A stretch of DNA of 30,179 nt from Rhodospirillaceae bacterium. GTDB taxonomy: Bacteria > Pseudomonadota > Alphaproteobacteria > UBA8366 > GCA-2717185. A program made the translations under genes and the position numbers. Shown piece after piece: positions 15,647 through 23,856 of this stretch. The notes beneath the pieces were generated by a model that saw only the letters and a program-made list of their open reading frames with translations, had not been told where the DNA came from and did no database searches. Numbering within the stretch: the stretch's first letter is position 1; each line of letters opens with the position of its first letter. The DNA lies in contig PBDC01000115.1 of the NCBI GenBank assembly GCA_002717185.1, positions 1 to 30,179 of the forward strand, written 5' to 3'.

Positions 15647-17227
15647 TCAGCCAGATGGGTCGAGGCGCCAGGGTGGGGCACACCTCGGTGGTGAGGCCGG
15701 GGTGAAGCCGGGTTCAGAGAAGGACAAGTTGGGGTTGTAGGCGGGGTCCGCATTGAGCCGGTCGCCCCACCGTCGCTTCATCCGATCGACCTCGGTTTGG
15801 AGACGAGCGCGCCGGACGGGGTCATCGTCATAGCCCCGCGAGATTGACTCGTGGTGGCGGAGGACGGCACGGGGTTCGAGGAGCACTGCCAGACCAGACT
15901 CCCGGGCTTTGAGGCAGAGGTCAACGTCGTTGTATGCCACGGCGAGTTCCTCGTCGAGCCCGCCAAAGGCCCGCCAGTCCTCTGCGCGTATGGCTAGACA
16001 CGCGCCGGTCACAGCAGCAACGCGGTGGGGAACCCGGAGCCGCCCGAGGTGGCCGGGGTCGTCGCTTAGCAGGTGCTTGTGGCCGTGTCCCATGAGTCCG
16101 CCCAGCCCTGGATGGACACCGGCATGTTGGATGGTGTCGTTCCCGAAAAGGAGCAATGCTCCGACGATGCCGACCTCAGGCCGATTGAAGTGGTGGCACA
16201 TGTAGTCCAGCCACTCCGGTGACACCACCTCCGTGTCGTTGTTGAGAAGCACCAAGATGTCGCCTGAGGCGGCTTCAGCGGCTCGGTTCAACAGGGTGGC
16301 GAAGTTGAAGGGTCCGCGGTGCTCAAGGACTACGGCTGCTGGGTCGTTGGCGAGGTCGTCGAGCACCTGCCGTGCCCGATCTTCAGTGGTCTCATGGTCA
16401 ATCACGACCAACTCGACGTCCGGATAGGTGGTGAGTCGCCGGATACTGGACAGGCAGACTCCCAGTAGGCGTCCCTGGTCCCGAGTAGGGATGAGGACAG
16501 AGACCCGACCAACGACCGACGAATGGTCCAGGCTCCGGTGACTGGAAGTGGGAGGGGGGTCCGGAGGAGGTCCGGGCCGGCTGGCCAGGAGAAACGGTAG
16601 GTGGAGGACGTCCTGTGGGTCGAGGTCGGGGATGCCTCGAGTCTTGACATCTGGGTGGCGGGCTACGAGAGCGCTGAGGCAACCGATTCCTGAGAAGAGT
16701 TCGGGGTTCCAACCGGGCAGAAACCACGGGTCCGTCGGTAGCCCGGCCTTGTCGAGGTGGTCGTGGTCAGTGTAGGTAAGCAGCAGGCCTGGGGTTGTGG
16801 AGATTGCCGCAGCGAGCGTCCACAGAGCGGCCTCATGAAGAACCACCCCAGGTTCGAGCAAGACAATCCAGTGGGTTCCGTCCTCTGGTAGCGGGAACTC
16901 AAGTGTCCAGCCCTCATGCAACTGGGCCTCCAATGAGGCGAGTGTCGCTGAAATTCCCGGGTGGTCAAGATCACCGTCGATCCGCACCTCGAAGCGAACA
17001 TCGAATCGCCGCCCACGGATGTGCTGCCGGTCCTCGTCCGTCAGGTCCACGTGCCGACGTCGCCACTCTGCGTGGTCTATTGACGGCGTCGGACGGAGCT
17101 TCGCCAGTCGCCGGAAGCTTCGCCGGAAGATGCCTCTGACATCACCGGTTCGCAGTAGAGCCCAGGCGCTGGACAGGGTACGTGAGCGGATCCCGAGTCG
17201 TCGGCTAAGGCGTCGGAGGATTCTCAC
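15647..17227 (-). CDS. GT2 glycosyltransferase with extra N-terminal domain
   Basis: A 526-residue family 2 glycosyltransferase. The catalytic GT-A domain spans about 240-480: VSVLIPTRDQ (242-251), LVLLNNDTEVVSPEWL with the DxE/DxD-type metal site (326-340), VTGACLAIR (406-414) and YNDVDLCLKAR (432-442). Before it, residues 75-215 look like a partial second GT-A unit of the kind common in large rhamnosyl/galactosyl-type GT2 proteins: LTYTDHDHLD (150-159) and WFLPGWNPELF (168-178). No membrane helix is seen. It starts with GTG, has a TAGGCT box 6 nt upstream and no clear ribosome-binding site. It faces the glycan operon tail to tail, so it is transcribed separately although probably functionally linked. 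Substrate unknown. Confidence 0.85.
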   Translation of the reverse strand: MRILRRLSRRLGIRSRTLSSAWALLRTGDVRGIFRRSFRRLAKLRPTPSIDHAEWRRRHVDLTDEDRQHIRGRRFDVRFEVRIDGDLDHPGISATLASLEAQLHEGWTLEFPLPEDGTHWIVLLEPGVVLHEAALWTLAAAISTTPGLLLTYTDHDHLDKAGLPTDPWFLPGWNPELFSGIGCLSALVARHPDVKTRGIPDLDPQDVLHLPFLLASRPGPPPDPPPTSSHRSLDHSSVVGRVSVLIPTRDQGRLLGVCLSSIRRLTTYPDVELVVIDHETTEDRARQVLDDLANDPAAVVLEHRGPFNFATLLNRAAEAASGDILVLLNNDTEVVSPEWLDYMCHHFNRPEVGIVGALLLFGNDTIQHAGVHPGLGGLMGHGHKHLLSDDPGHLGRLRVPHRVAAVTGACLAIRAEDWRAFGGLDEELAVAYNDVDLCLKARESGLAVLLEPRAVLRHHESISRGYDDDPVRRARLQTEVDRMKRRWGDRLNADPAYNPNLSFSEPGFTPASPPRCAPPWRLDPSG

Positions 17228-17233
17228 CCACTT

Positions 17234-17239
17234 AGCCTA
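17234..17239 (-). promoter_or_regulatory. putative -10 box, GT2 glycosyltransferase
   Basis: On the minus strand TAGGCT ends 6 nt before the GTG at 17227. No Shine-Dalgarno sequence lies between, consistent with a leaderless transcript. No good -35 hexamer is seen at the usual distance. It sits in the longest gene-free gap here (17228-17357), which otherwise shows only G/C-rich sequence after the carboxylase stop and no clear terminator. Confidence 0.45.
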
Positions 17240-17357
17240 TGAGCCGACCAAAGCGGGCATGGTTAGCCTGATCGTGCACTCGACGCTTGCCAAGGCACTA
17301 GTTGACGCTGCCGAGTAGCCGGGCTGACGACCCGCCACCCCGCTTCCAGATCGGGTC

Positions 17358-19106
17358 CTACTCGACCACCACCACCATGTCGCCGGCGCCTACTGAGTCG
17401 CCGGGTTCGACGAGTACCTCGGACACCGTGCCAGCCCTGTCGGCGGCCACGTTGTTCTCCATTTTCATGGCTTCTAAAACGCAGACCGTGTCACCGGCGT
17501 CCACGTTGTCGCCCACGGCCACCAGTACCTTCACGATGGTGCCTTGCATCGGGACCACCACCCGACCGGTTCCCGAACCGCTAGTGCCCATACCGGACCG
17601 CTTGGCCCGAGTCCGGGGAGATGGACCGGCCGGCGGGGCGGCCTCCGGAATCCACATGCTGACGGCGAACCGGCGGCCGTCGACCTCCACAGAGATGTCG
17701 CGCCGAGTCGTTGGTGTTTCATTGTCTCCGGTAGTCGATGGTTGGACAGCGGAGGACACGGTGGAAAGATCCAGAGTCTCCTCAACCCACTTGGTGGAGT
17801 GGGTGACTGCAGCGAAGTCGGGGTGTTCCAGGATCGCGATGTCAGCCGGGATGGTGGTAGCTACTCCACGGATCTCGAAGTCAGCCAAAGCCCGCAGGGT
17901 GCGACGGATAGCCACCTCACGGTCCCGGCCCCAGATCACCAGCTTGCCGACCAGGTTGTCGTAGTACTGGCTGATCTCGTCGCCTGCCTCGTAGCCGCCA
18001 TCGAATCTGATACCGAACCCGTCAGGTACTCGCAGAGAGTCGATTCGTCCCGGGCTTGGTAGGAAAGCCCCGCCGGAGGGGTCCTCGGCGTTGATCCGCA
18101 CTTCGATGGCGTGGCCGGAGATCGTCACATCATCTTGGGTGAAGTCCAGCGGCTCCCCCGAGGCGATCAGGAGTTGCTGCTCGACAAGGTCGAGGCCGGT
18201 CACCAACTCGGTCACCGGGTGTTCAACCTGCAGGCGGGTGTTCATCTCGAGGTAGTGGAACACGCCGTCCTCATAGAGGAACTCAACGGTGCCAGCGTTG
18301 GTATAACCACAGCCCAGAGCCACAGCCACAGCTGCCTCGCCCATGGAGGTGCGGACCTCATCGGGGAGGTCAGGGGCCGGTGCCTCCTCTATGAGTTTCT
18401 GGTGGCGACGCTGGGCCGAGCAGTCACGCTCGCCCAGGTACACGGCATTGCCGTAGGCATCGGCGAGCACCTGGATTTCGACGTGGCGGGGGGCGGTGAG
18501 GTATCTCTCCATGTAGATCTCGTCGCGTGCGAAATAGGACATGGCCTCGCGCTTGGCTGACTCAATGGCGTCCTCAATGGTGGTCTCGTCGGTCACCACC
18601 TTCATGCCGCGCCCGCCGCCGCCGTAGGCGGCTTTGATGGCGACTGGATACCCGTGTTCTGCACCGAAGGCCCGGACCTGATCGGGGTCGGTAATGAACT
18701 CGGTGGTACCAGGCACGCCGTGTACGCCCACCTGTTCGGCGGCTAGCCGGGCACTGATCTTGTCGCCCATGACTTCGATGGCCTCCGGGGGCGGACCGAT
18801 GAAGGCCACCCCCCGATCGGTCACCGCCCGCGCGAAGTCGGCGTTTTCCGAGAAGAAGCCGTACCCCGGGTGGACGGCGTCGGCGCCGCTCCGGTCGATG
18901 ACTGAGAGGATGGCCTCGGCATTGAGGTAGCTCTCGGTGGCCGCCTTGCCCCCGAGGGCGTAGGCCTCATCGGCCAGGCGGGTGTGGAGGGCGTCACGGT
19001 CGAGATCGGAGTAAAAGGCCACCGTGGCCACGCCCATTTCCCGGCACGCCCGGATGACCCGAACGGCGATCTCCCCGCGGTTTGCGATCAGTACCTTGGC
19101 GAACAC
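17358..19106 (-). CDS. accA3: acetyl/propionyl-CoA carboxylase alpha chain (biotin carboxylase + BCCP)
   Basis: A 582-residue biotin-dependent carboxylase alpha subunit. In order: biotin carboxylase N domain beginning MFAKVLIANRGEIAVRV, ATP-grasp domain with YGGGGRGMK (161-169) and EMNTRLQVEHPVTE (287-300), C domain, a linker, and the biotinyl domain with EAMKMEN, biotinylated lysine Lys548, 35 residues from the C-terminus as is usual. It carboxylates its biotin with bicarbonate and ATP; a separate carboxyltransferase beta chain (not here) passes the carboxyl to acetyl- or propionyl-CoA for fatty acid synthesis. The GTG at 19106 is chosen because it gives the canonical N-terminus; a longer frame to 19160 would overlap birA. 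The biotin ligase gene is divergent next door. The symbol follows mycobacterial usage; acetyl versus propionyl preference is not resolved. Confidence 0.93.
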   Translation of the reverse strand: MFAKVLIANRGEIAVRVIRACREMGVATVAFYSDLDRDALHTRLADEAYALGGKAATESYLNAEAILSVIDRSGADAVHPGYGFFSENADFARAVTDRGVAFIGPPPEAIEVMGDKISARLAAEQVGVHGVPGTTEFITDPDQVRAFGAEHGYPVAIKAAYGGGGRGMKVVTDETTIEDAIESAKREAMSYFARDEIYMERYLTAPRHVEIQVLADAYGNAVYLGERDCSAQRRHQKLIEEAPAPDLPDEVRTSMGEAAVAVALGCGYTNAGTVEFLYEDGVFHYLEMNTRLQVEHPVTELVTGLDLVEQQLLIASGEPLDFTQDDVTISGHAIEVRINAEDPSGGAFLPSPGRIDSLRVPDGFGIRFDGGYEAGDEISQYYDNLVGKLVIWGRDREVAIRRTLRALADFEIRGVATTIPADIAILEHPDFAAVTHSTKWVEETLDLSTVSSAVQPSTTGDNETPTTRRDISVEVDGRRFAVSMWIPEAAPPAGPSPRTRAKRSGMGTSGSGTGRVVVPMQGTIVKVLVAVGDNVDAGDTVCVLEAMKMENNVAADRAGTVSEVLVEPGDSVGAGDMVVVVE

Positions 19107-19111
19107 TTCTC

Positions 19112-19118
19112 TATCATC
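19112..19118. promoter_or_regulatory. overlapping divergent -10 boxes of birA and carboxylase
   Basis: TATCAT (19112-19117, + strand) ends 7 nt before the birA ATG at 19125. On the opposite strand GATGAT (19118-19113) ends 6 nt before the carboxylase GTG at 19106. The two starts are only 18 bp apart and neither has a Shine-Dalgarno site, so one short AT-rich core may serve as the -10 element in both directions with leaderless transcripts. Any -35 or operator element would have to lie inside the opposite coding region; none was recognised. Confidence 0.45.
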
Positions 19119-19124
19119 GCCCGG

Positions 19125-19976
19125 ATGGGAGGCTCCGCGCACCCCCACGAGGGAGATCATCGGTCACACGGCAACTTTGGAGGTTCCGGGAACCATTCCA
19201 GGTTCCGGATCGAGACAGTCGTCGAGACCGGTTCGACCAATGCTGACTTGGCAGATCGGATAGCGGGTGGCGACCTCGAAGTGCTGGACGGTCTGGTATT
19301 GCAGGCCGGTCACCAGACCGCTGGGCGGGGGAGGTTGGACCGCCGCTGGGATGCCCCACCGGGTGTGAACCTGCTTTTCTCGGTGCTACTCCACTTAGGT
19401 TGGCCCGCCGAGCGCCTGTCGCTGACCACCTCGTGCTTGGCCGTTTCGTTGGTTGAGGTGCTGGACCCCCTCGTCGGGTCCAGTCAGGTACCGGCAATCA
19501 AGTGGCCCAATGACGTGGTCCTGGTCGATCGTAAGACTGGTCGCCCAGCTGGCAAGTTGGCGGGCATCCTCGCCGAACTGGTGGGCGGGCGCTCAGGGAG
19601 TGGCCCGGCTGTGGTGGTGGGTATGGGAGTCAACGTGGGTTGGCCCGGACCTTGTGACGAGGCCCCACCGGGTGCCGTGTCTCTAGCAGGTTTCGGCTTG
19701 ACGATCGACCCGGCGGATTTGCTAGTCCATGTTCTGGAGACCTTTGAAGGGCGCATTTCAGACATGGACGGCCCGGATGGGCTGGCGAGGCTCCGTGAGG
19801 CGCATCTGGCGAGCTCGGCCACCGTGGGCCGAACGGTACGAGCTGAGGGCCTTGGCGAGGACGTGGTGGGCACGGCGGTGGACGTTGGGCTCGACGGGGC
19901 ATTGGTGGTAGAGATGGCCGACGGTTCGACCGTGGAGGTTCTGGCTGCTGACGTGGTGCACCTGCAGGTCGACTGA
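19125..19976 (+). CDS. birA: biotin-[acetyl-CoA-carboxylase] ligase
   Basis: A 283-residue biotin protein ligase. The biotinyl-AMP binding motif GRGRLDRRW is at 67-75, the KWPNDV motif at 126-131 and GMGVNVGWPG further on, followed by the small C-terminal beta domain (about 235-283). STN in VVETGSTNADL (32-42) is the usual N-terminal landmark. It activates biotin with ATP and attaches it to the lysine of the carrier domain; the divergent neighbour encodes such a carrier. There is no helix-turn-helix N-terminal domain, so it is the non-repressor type, as is usual in actinobacteria. The first 25 residues (rich in His, Gly and Ser) are poorly conserved-looking, and the ATG at 19125 is chosen because no better start lies between it and the ETGSTN motif. 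Confidence 0.92.
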   Translation: MGGSAHPHEGDHRSHGNFGGSGNHSRFRIETVVETGSTNADLADRIAGGDLEVLDGLVLQAGHQTAGRGRLDRRWDAPPGVNLLFSVLLHLGWPAERLSLTTSCLAVSLVEVLDPLVGSSQVPAIKWPNDVVLVDRKTGRPAGKLAGILAELVGGRSGSGPAVVVGMGVNVGWPGPCDEAPPGAVSLAGFGLTIDPADLLVHVLETFEGRISDMDGPDGLARLREAHLASSATVGRTVRAEGLGEDVVGTAVDVGLDGALVVEMADGSTVEVLAADVVHLQVD

Positions 19977-19992
19977 ATGGGTGGGTCCGGTT

Positions 19993-20010
19993 GGTTGGCG
20001 CTTGCCAGCC
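19993..20010. terminator. possible bidirectional hairpin between convergent genes
   Basis: GGTTGGC and GCCAGCC (19993-19999 and 20004-20010) can pair through a 4-nt loop with one G-U pair, and the stem can be extended with wobble pairs. It fills the 36-bp gap between the convergent stops of birA and the class IV aminotransferase. No T-run follows on either strand, so termination is only a suggestion. Confidence 0.3.
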
Positions 20011-20012
20011 GG

Positions 20013-20921
20013 TCAAGGGTCGGGGGTACTTGCCTCAAGCTCGTCGAACGCAGCGGCTATCCGGGAGGTCACCGGGCCTGGTGGTGTCTCGAAAGTCGTC
20101 TTGAACTCGCCAGTGATCTCCGAGATGGCGCTCACGTTGCGGGTCGCCGAGGTGAGGAAAGCTTCGTCGGCGGTCAGAAGTTCTCTGGGGTCGATGTCCC
20201 GGACTTCCACATCACCGTCGGGCCCTCCAGAGTCCTTCCGCTCGGCCAACTCAATGATCAGCTCACGGGTGATTCCGGAAAGGCAGCCTGAGGACAACGG
20301 GGGGGTCACCATCCGTCCGCCGATGACTAGGAACACGTTGGTCCCCGTCCCCTCACACAGCATCCCGGCGGTGTTGCAGAACAGTGCTTCGGTGCAGCCG
20401 ACCCGTCTGGCGGCAGCTAGCGCCATGGCGTTCTCGGCATATGAGGTCGTTTTCAGACCCGATAGAGCACCGTGTTCGTTCCGAGCCCAGGGAACCAGGT
20501 GGACCCGTTCGGCATCGGGCCAGGTATTGCCCCCCGAGGTGGCAACAATCAGCGTGCCCGGGCCGTCGCCCCGACCTGACCCGAGGGGCCCAGCACCGCT
20601 CGACCAGGTGATCCTCAGCAGGCCAGCTTCCGGGTCTGCGGTCAGGACCTCGTCAACTGCCGATCGGATCTGCCCCTCGCTCGCCTCGTTCAGGCCTAGC
20701 CCCCTAGCGGAGCGACCAAGGCGCCGGAGGTGCCGACCAAGGGCGAAGGGGACACCATTAATGACCTTGGTGGTCTCGAACACGCCGTCGCCAACCACCA
20801 CGGCGTGGTCATCGGCCCGCACTGCCGCTTCACCAGGAGCCAACAGGCGCCCATTGACCCAACTCACACCCACTGCGGTGCCGGAGGGTGAGTGAGTGGG
20901 GGCGGGGGTCGTTTCGGCCAT
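20013..20921 (-). CDS. class IV PLP aminotransferase (IlvE/PabC-like)
   Basis: A 302-residue fold-type IV PLP enzyme. The N-terminal VNGRLLAPGEAAVRADDHAV and GDGVFET (44-50) are family hallmarks; the PLP lysine is Lys157 in GLKTTSYAENAMAL, and CEGTGTNVFLV plus LSGITRELIIELA bind PLP phosphate and cofactor. Members include branched-chain aminotransferase, D-amino-acid aminotransferase and aminodeoxychorismate lyase (PabC). Length and motifs do not decide among them, and no pabA/pabB or ilv gene is adjacent. The first 17 residues (Thr/Ser/Pro-rich) look like a non-conserved extension. The gene is convergent with birA and divergent from the LCP gene. A TAGCCT box 7 nt before the ATG suggests leaderless expression. 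Confidence 0.85.
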   Translation of the reverse strand: MAETTPAPTHSPSGTAVGVSWVNGRLLAPGEAAVRADDHAVVVGDGVFETTKVINGVPFALGRHLRRLGRSARGLGLNEASEGQIRSAVDEVLTADPEAGLLRITWSSGAGPLGSGRGDGPGTLIVATSGGNTWPDAERVHLVPWARNEHGALSGLKTTSYAENAMALAAARRVGCTEALFCNTAGMLCEGTGTNVFLVIGGRMVTPPLSSGCLSGITRELIIELAERKDSGGPDGDVEVRDIDPRELLTADEAFLTSATRNVSAISEITGEFKTTFETPPGPVTSRIAAAFDELEASTPDP

Positions 20922-20928
20922 CGGCCGC

Positions 20929-20934
20929 AGGCTA
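20929..20934 (-). promoter_or_regulatory. putative -10 box, class IV aminotransferase
   Basis: On the minus strand TAGCCT ends 7 nt before the ATG at 20921, with no Shine-Dalgarno sequence between. No convincing -35 hexamer is visible upstream. Confidence 0.45.
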
Positions 20935-20986
20935 GGTCGCCACCATGACGGATAGTGGGCGCCCGGGACGGCTGGAAGGCCACTGG

Positions 20987-20992
20987 TAACCT
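20987..20992 (+). promoter_or_regulatory. putative -10 box, LCP gene
   Basis: TAACCT ends 7 nt before the GTG at 21000. This spacing, shared with other uncoupled genes here, is the reason for preferring GTG 21000 over GTG 20955 as the LCP start. Confidence 0.4.
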
Positions 20993-20999
20993 GCAGGTT

Positions 21000-22700
21000 G
21001 TGTCGGATGCCCCTGTCGACGGACCTGTCGATAGGCCCGCAGATAGGCCCGCAGATAGGCCTGATTCCCTCGAGGCGCCGTCCCAGTCCCAGTCAAGGGA
21101 CCTTTTCGGGGGCGGTCCTGCATTTCGGCGCACGTGGCCCCAGCGACTTCTGATTGGAGCGAACATCTTGCTGGCCTTCGGCCTGTTTGCCGGAGCGTCA
21201 CGCCTGGCCTCCTTCGAGGAGGCGGTGGGCAGCATCATCCGGATCGATGTCCCAGCCGGTGTGCTAGCCGACCTTGACATACCGATTGGAGCGGACGGCA
21301 CCGAGGCCGACGGTCAATCCGTCCCCGACGCGCGACCCAACGGGTCTGCTGATGACCAGCCTTCGCCTCCACGCAACATCCTGCTGATTGGTACCGATAG
21401 TGCCGTGGGGCTTGACGAGGATGATCCAGCCGGTCATCGGGACCGTACGCCGGGGGTTGCGCTCGCCGACACCATCATGCTCTTGCGTCTCGATCCCCAT
21501 TTGGGTACCGCATCGCTGGTCTCGTTGCCGCGAGACCTCTATGTGATGATCCACCGTCAGGGTGTGCCAGTACGGGAGGAGAAACTGGCCTCAGCGCTGT
21601 TGGTGGGGGGCATGGAGTTGGGGGCGCCGACGCTCGTCGAGACGGTTACGAGAAACTTCGGCGTGCCGATCCACAACTTCGTGGTCATCGATTTCTTTGG
21701 GTTTGAGGCCGTGGTGGACGAGATCGGCGGGGTGCCCGTGTGGTTCTCCCATCCTGCCCGTGATGTGGCGTCTGGCCTCTACGTGTCCGAGGCGGGGTGC
21801 ACGACGTTGAACGGTCGGGCGTCGTTGGCATTCGTCCGCAGCCGCAAGATGGAACTCTTCGTTGACGGCCGTTGGCAGCGCGTCGGTGTATGGAACGACC
21901 TGGAAAGGAACCAGCGCCAGCAGGACTTCTTGACGCTGGCTCTCGAGCAGGTGGTCAATACTGGTGCCCGGTCGATCATCGTCCGCGACGACCTCATCGA
22001 GGCAGCGGCCCAGTCGGTGGTGCTGGACGATCGCCTGACCCTTCGGACTCTGCTGGGCCTCGGCAGCGCGTTCGCCGGATTCGACCCTTCTGACCTAGGA
22101 CGACACGTCCTCCCGGTCTACGACGACAAGGTGGGTACGGCATCAGTACTCAGGCTCCAACCGGAGGCCCGACGGGTCTTCGACGTATTTCGGGGGATCA
22201 CACTGCGACCCGAGGATGTGTCGGTGCTGGTCGTCGACGGTCGGGGCCCGATCGACGAGTCAGTGCCTGCCTACGCCCAGTTGGTACTCAAGGGCTTTCC
22301 GGTCGAAGTTGGATCGGGGGAGCCTGTTTCCCTAACAACGGTCCGGGCCAGCCGGGACCGGTTCGCGGCCGCAGTCCTGGTGGCGCAGATGATCACGCCG
22401 ACCCCCCGGTTCGAGTTTGTGGACGCCCCGACTCTCGGGGGACAGGTGGAGCTGATCCTCGGTGAGGACTTTGCCTCGTTTCTGCTGGTGCCCCGAGCAT
22501 TCCGCGAGGTGGATGCGCTGGCCCGTGCCGCCTTACCTGAGCGCGACGGTCCGGAAACCGAACAATCGGCATCCGAACCCCGGACGGGCCTAGCGGAGTT
22601 GGCGATCGATGTCTTACCGGCGCGAGCCGGGAACTGGCTGCCGGCAGAGCTACGGACCTCGGTCGATGGTCGTCGGCCCGATGGGTCGGCGTGTTCCTGA
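21000..22700 (+). CDS. LytR-CpsA-Psr (LCP) family cell-wall glycopolymer ligase
   Basis: A 566-residue membrane-anchored LCP protein. A Pro/Asp-rich cytoplasmic N-terminus contains a short repeat (DRPA), then one membrane helix (about residues 50-68), then the extracellular LCP domain: NILLIGTDSAVGL (126-138), ADTIMLLRLD (156-165), SLPRDLYV (175-182) with the conserved Arg, and a DFFGFEAVVDEIGGV segment. The C-terminal third after about residue 390 resembles a LytR_C-type region in part, but weakly. LCP enzymes transfer a glycan from its lipid carrier to peptidoglycan or another wall polymer. The adjacent glycosyltransferases suggest that it attaches one of the glycans encoded here. GTG 20955 would add 15 residues. 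Confidence 0.87.
   Translation: MSDAPVDGPVDRPADRPADRPDSLEAPSQSQSRDLFGGGPAFRRTWPQRLLIGANILLAFGLFAGASRLASFEEAVGSIIRIDVPAGVLADLDIPIGADGTEADGQSVPDARPNGSADDQPSPPRNILLIGTDSAVGLDEDDPAGHRDRTPGVALADTIMLLRLDPHLGTASLVSLPRDLYVMIHRQGVPVREEKLASALLVGGMELGAPTLVETVTRNFGVPIHNFVVIDFFGFEAVVDEIGGVPVWFSHPARDVASGLYVSEAGCTTLNGRASLAFVRSRKMELFVDGRWQRVGVWNDLERNQRQQDFLTLALEQVVNTGARSIIVRDDLIEAAAQSVVLDDRLTLRTLLGLGSAFAGFDPSDLGRHVLPVYDDKVGTASVLRLQPEARRVFDVFRGITLRPEDVSVLVVDGRGPIDESVPAYAQLVLKGFPVEVGSGEPVSLTTVRASRDRFAAAVLVAQMITPTPRFEFVDAPTLGGQVELILGEDFASFLLVPRAFREVDALARAALPERDGPETEQSASEPRTGLAELAIDVLPARAGNWLPAELRTSVDGRRPDGSACS
21030..21065 (+). repeat. 12-bp tandem repeat (3 units) in the LCP gene
   Basis: Three copies of a 12-bp unit, GATAGGCCCGCA, the third diverged at its end, encode DRPA-DRPA-DRPD. 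The preceding 24 bp (PVDGPVDR) look like an older, decayed pair of similar units. The repeat lies in the predicted cytoplasmic tail, so copy number could vary without breaking the enzyme, and being a multiple of 3 it keeps the frame. Confidence 0.7.
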
Positions 22701-22728
22701 ACAGGGCCTCGACGGTCGGTGGTCAGCC

Positions 22729-23856
22729 GTGACCTGCCTGCGGGTCGCGTTCCTGCTGGAACAGCCGTGGCACCGGGTGCCCGGTGGAACCGCCGTGGCT
22801 GCAGTCGAGTCGGCCCGTGCGTTGGATGAACACAACGACGTAGACCTCTTGGGCATCACGGCTCGACACCGTTCTACCGATCTGCCGCCGCTGTTGTTCG
22901 GCCCCGGTAGTCCGGATCATCTGTCTTTGGTGTCCTCAGTGTTGCCTCGTTCTTTGTTGTACGAGGCATGGCACTTGTTAGGTCGACCGCTCGTAGACCG
23001 GCTGGTCAGGCGGTCCGGTTGGGCGCCCGATGTGGTCCATGCTTCCGGTGGCGCCGTGCCGGCCACTCGCTCCCCGTTGGTAGCGACGGTTCATGATGTG
23101 GCTTGGCGTCACCACCCAGGGGCGTCCACGCGACGAGGTCGTCGCCTTTTCGAAGGTTGGCTGAGCGATGCCCGACGGGCTGACCGGATTGTCTGTCCGT
23201 CCGAGGCCACACGCAGTGATCTTTTGGAGGCTGGCTTCGACGGTGACCGCATCCGGATCGTGCCGCTTGGTGTCGGACCGACGGACGTCGAACCAGGCCT
23301 ACCGTCTCAACTCCGGGCTCGCCACGGATTGGAGGGTCCGTTCGTCCTATGGGTCGGCACGCTTGAGCCACGCAAGAACCTTGACCGTCTAGTGGCCGCC
23401 ATGTCGACGGCGCCACTGAGCGAAGTGCCATTGGTGTTGGTCGGCCCGGATGGATGGCGGATCGATGTGGCCCGGACTGTGGCTCCCCTGGGAGAGCGGG
23501 CCGTGGTCGTCGGGTCGGTGTCGGAAGTCGAGAAACGAGCGTGGTACGAGGCGGCGGACGTCTTCTGTCTTCCAAGCCTGCACGAGGGTTTCGGCCTCAC
23601 CGTCTTGGAGGCCATGGCCCACGGTGTCCCGGTAGTCACTTCGGCTGGCACGGCTACAGAGGAGGTGGCCGGGGACGCCGGTCTGACGGTCGATCCGACT
23701 GATAAGTGGGCGATCGCTGGGGCCCTACATGCCGTTTTGGACGACGGGAAACTTGCCGCTCGACTGGCCGATGCGGGTCGGATCCGGGCCGCCTCCCGTC
23801 GTTGGTCGGACACCGCCGATGGCCTGATCGCGGTCTACCGCGAGGTGGCCGACTGA
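22729..23856 (+). CDS. GT4 family glycosyltransferase
   Basis: A 375-residue GT-B glycosyltransferase of family 4 (retaining, nucleotide-sugar donor; mannosyltransferase-like). The N-terminal domain includes LLEQPWHRVPGGTAVAA and VATVHDVAWRHHP; the donor domain has LWVGTLEPRKNLDRL and the EX7E pair Glu286/Glu294 in HEGFGLTVLEAMAHGVPVV. No membrane segment is seen. The GTG at 22729 is the most reasonable start; ATG 22681 would overlap the LCP gene. The stop overlaps the ATG of the next glycosyltransferase (TGATG). Sugar and acceptor are unknown, though the mannose-1-phosphate guanylyltransferase-like gene downstream makes GDP-mannose a plausible donor. Confidence 0.87.
   Translation: MTCLRVAFLLEQPWHRVPGGTAVAAVESARALDEHNDVDLLGITARHRSTDLPPLLFGPGSPDHLSLVSSVLPRSLLYEAWHLLGRPLVDRLVRRSGWAPDVVHASGGAVPATRSPLVATVHDVAWRHHPGASTRRGRRLFEGWLSDARRADRIVCPSEATRSDLLEAGFDGDRIRIVPLGVGPTDVEPGLPSQLRARHGLEGPFVLWVGTLEPRKNLDRLVAAMSTAPLSEVPLVLVGPDGWRIDVARTVAPLGERAVVVGSVSEVEKRAWYEAADVFCLPSLHEGFGLTVLEAMAHGVPVVTSAGTATEEVAGDAGLTVDPTDKWAIAGALHAVLDDGKLAARLADAGRIRAASRRWSDTADGLIAVYREVAD

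Noticed and set aside
17302..17964. Plus-strand frame of about 220 codons opposite the carboxylase C-terminus
   Set aside because: Antisense to the biotinyl domain with its EAMKMEN motif; Thr/Ser/Pro-rich product with no motif.
19981..20895. Plus-strand open frame of about 304 codons
   Set aside because: It is antisense to the class IV aminotransferase, which has its PLP lysine and cofactor motifs; the plus-strand product is Ser/Pro/Arg-rich without motifs.
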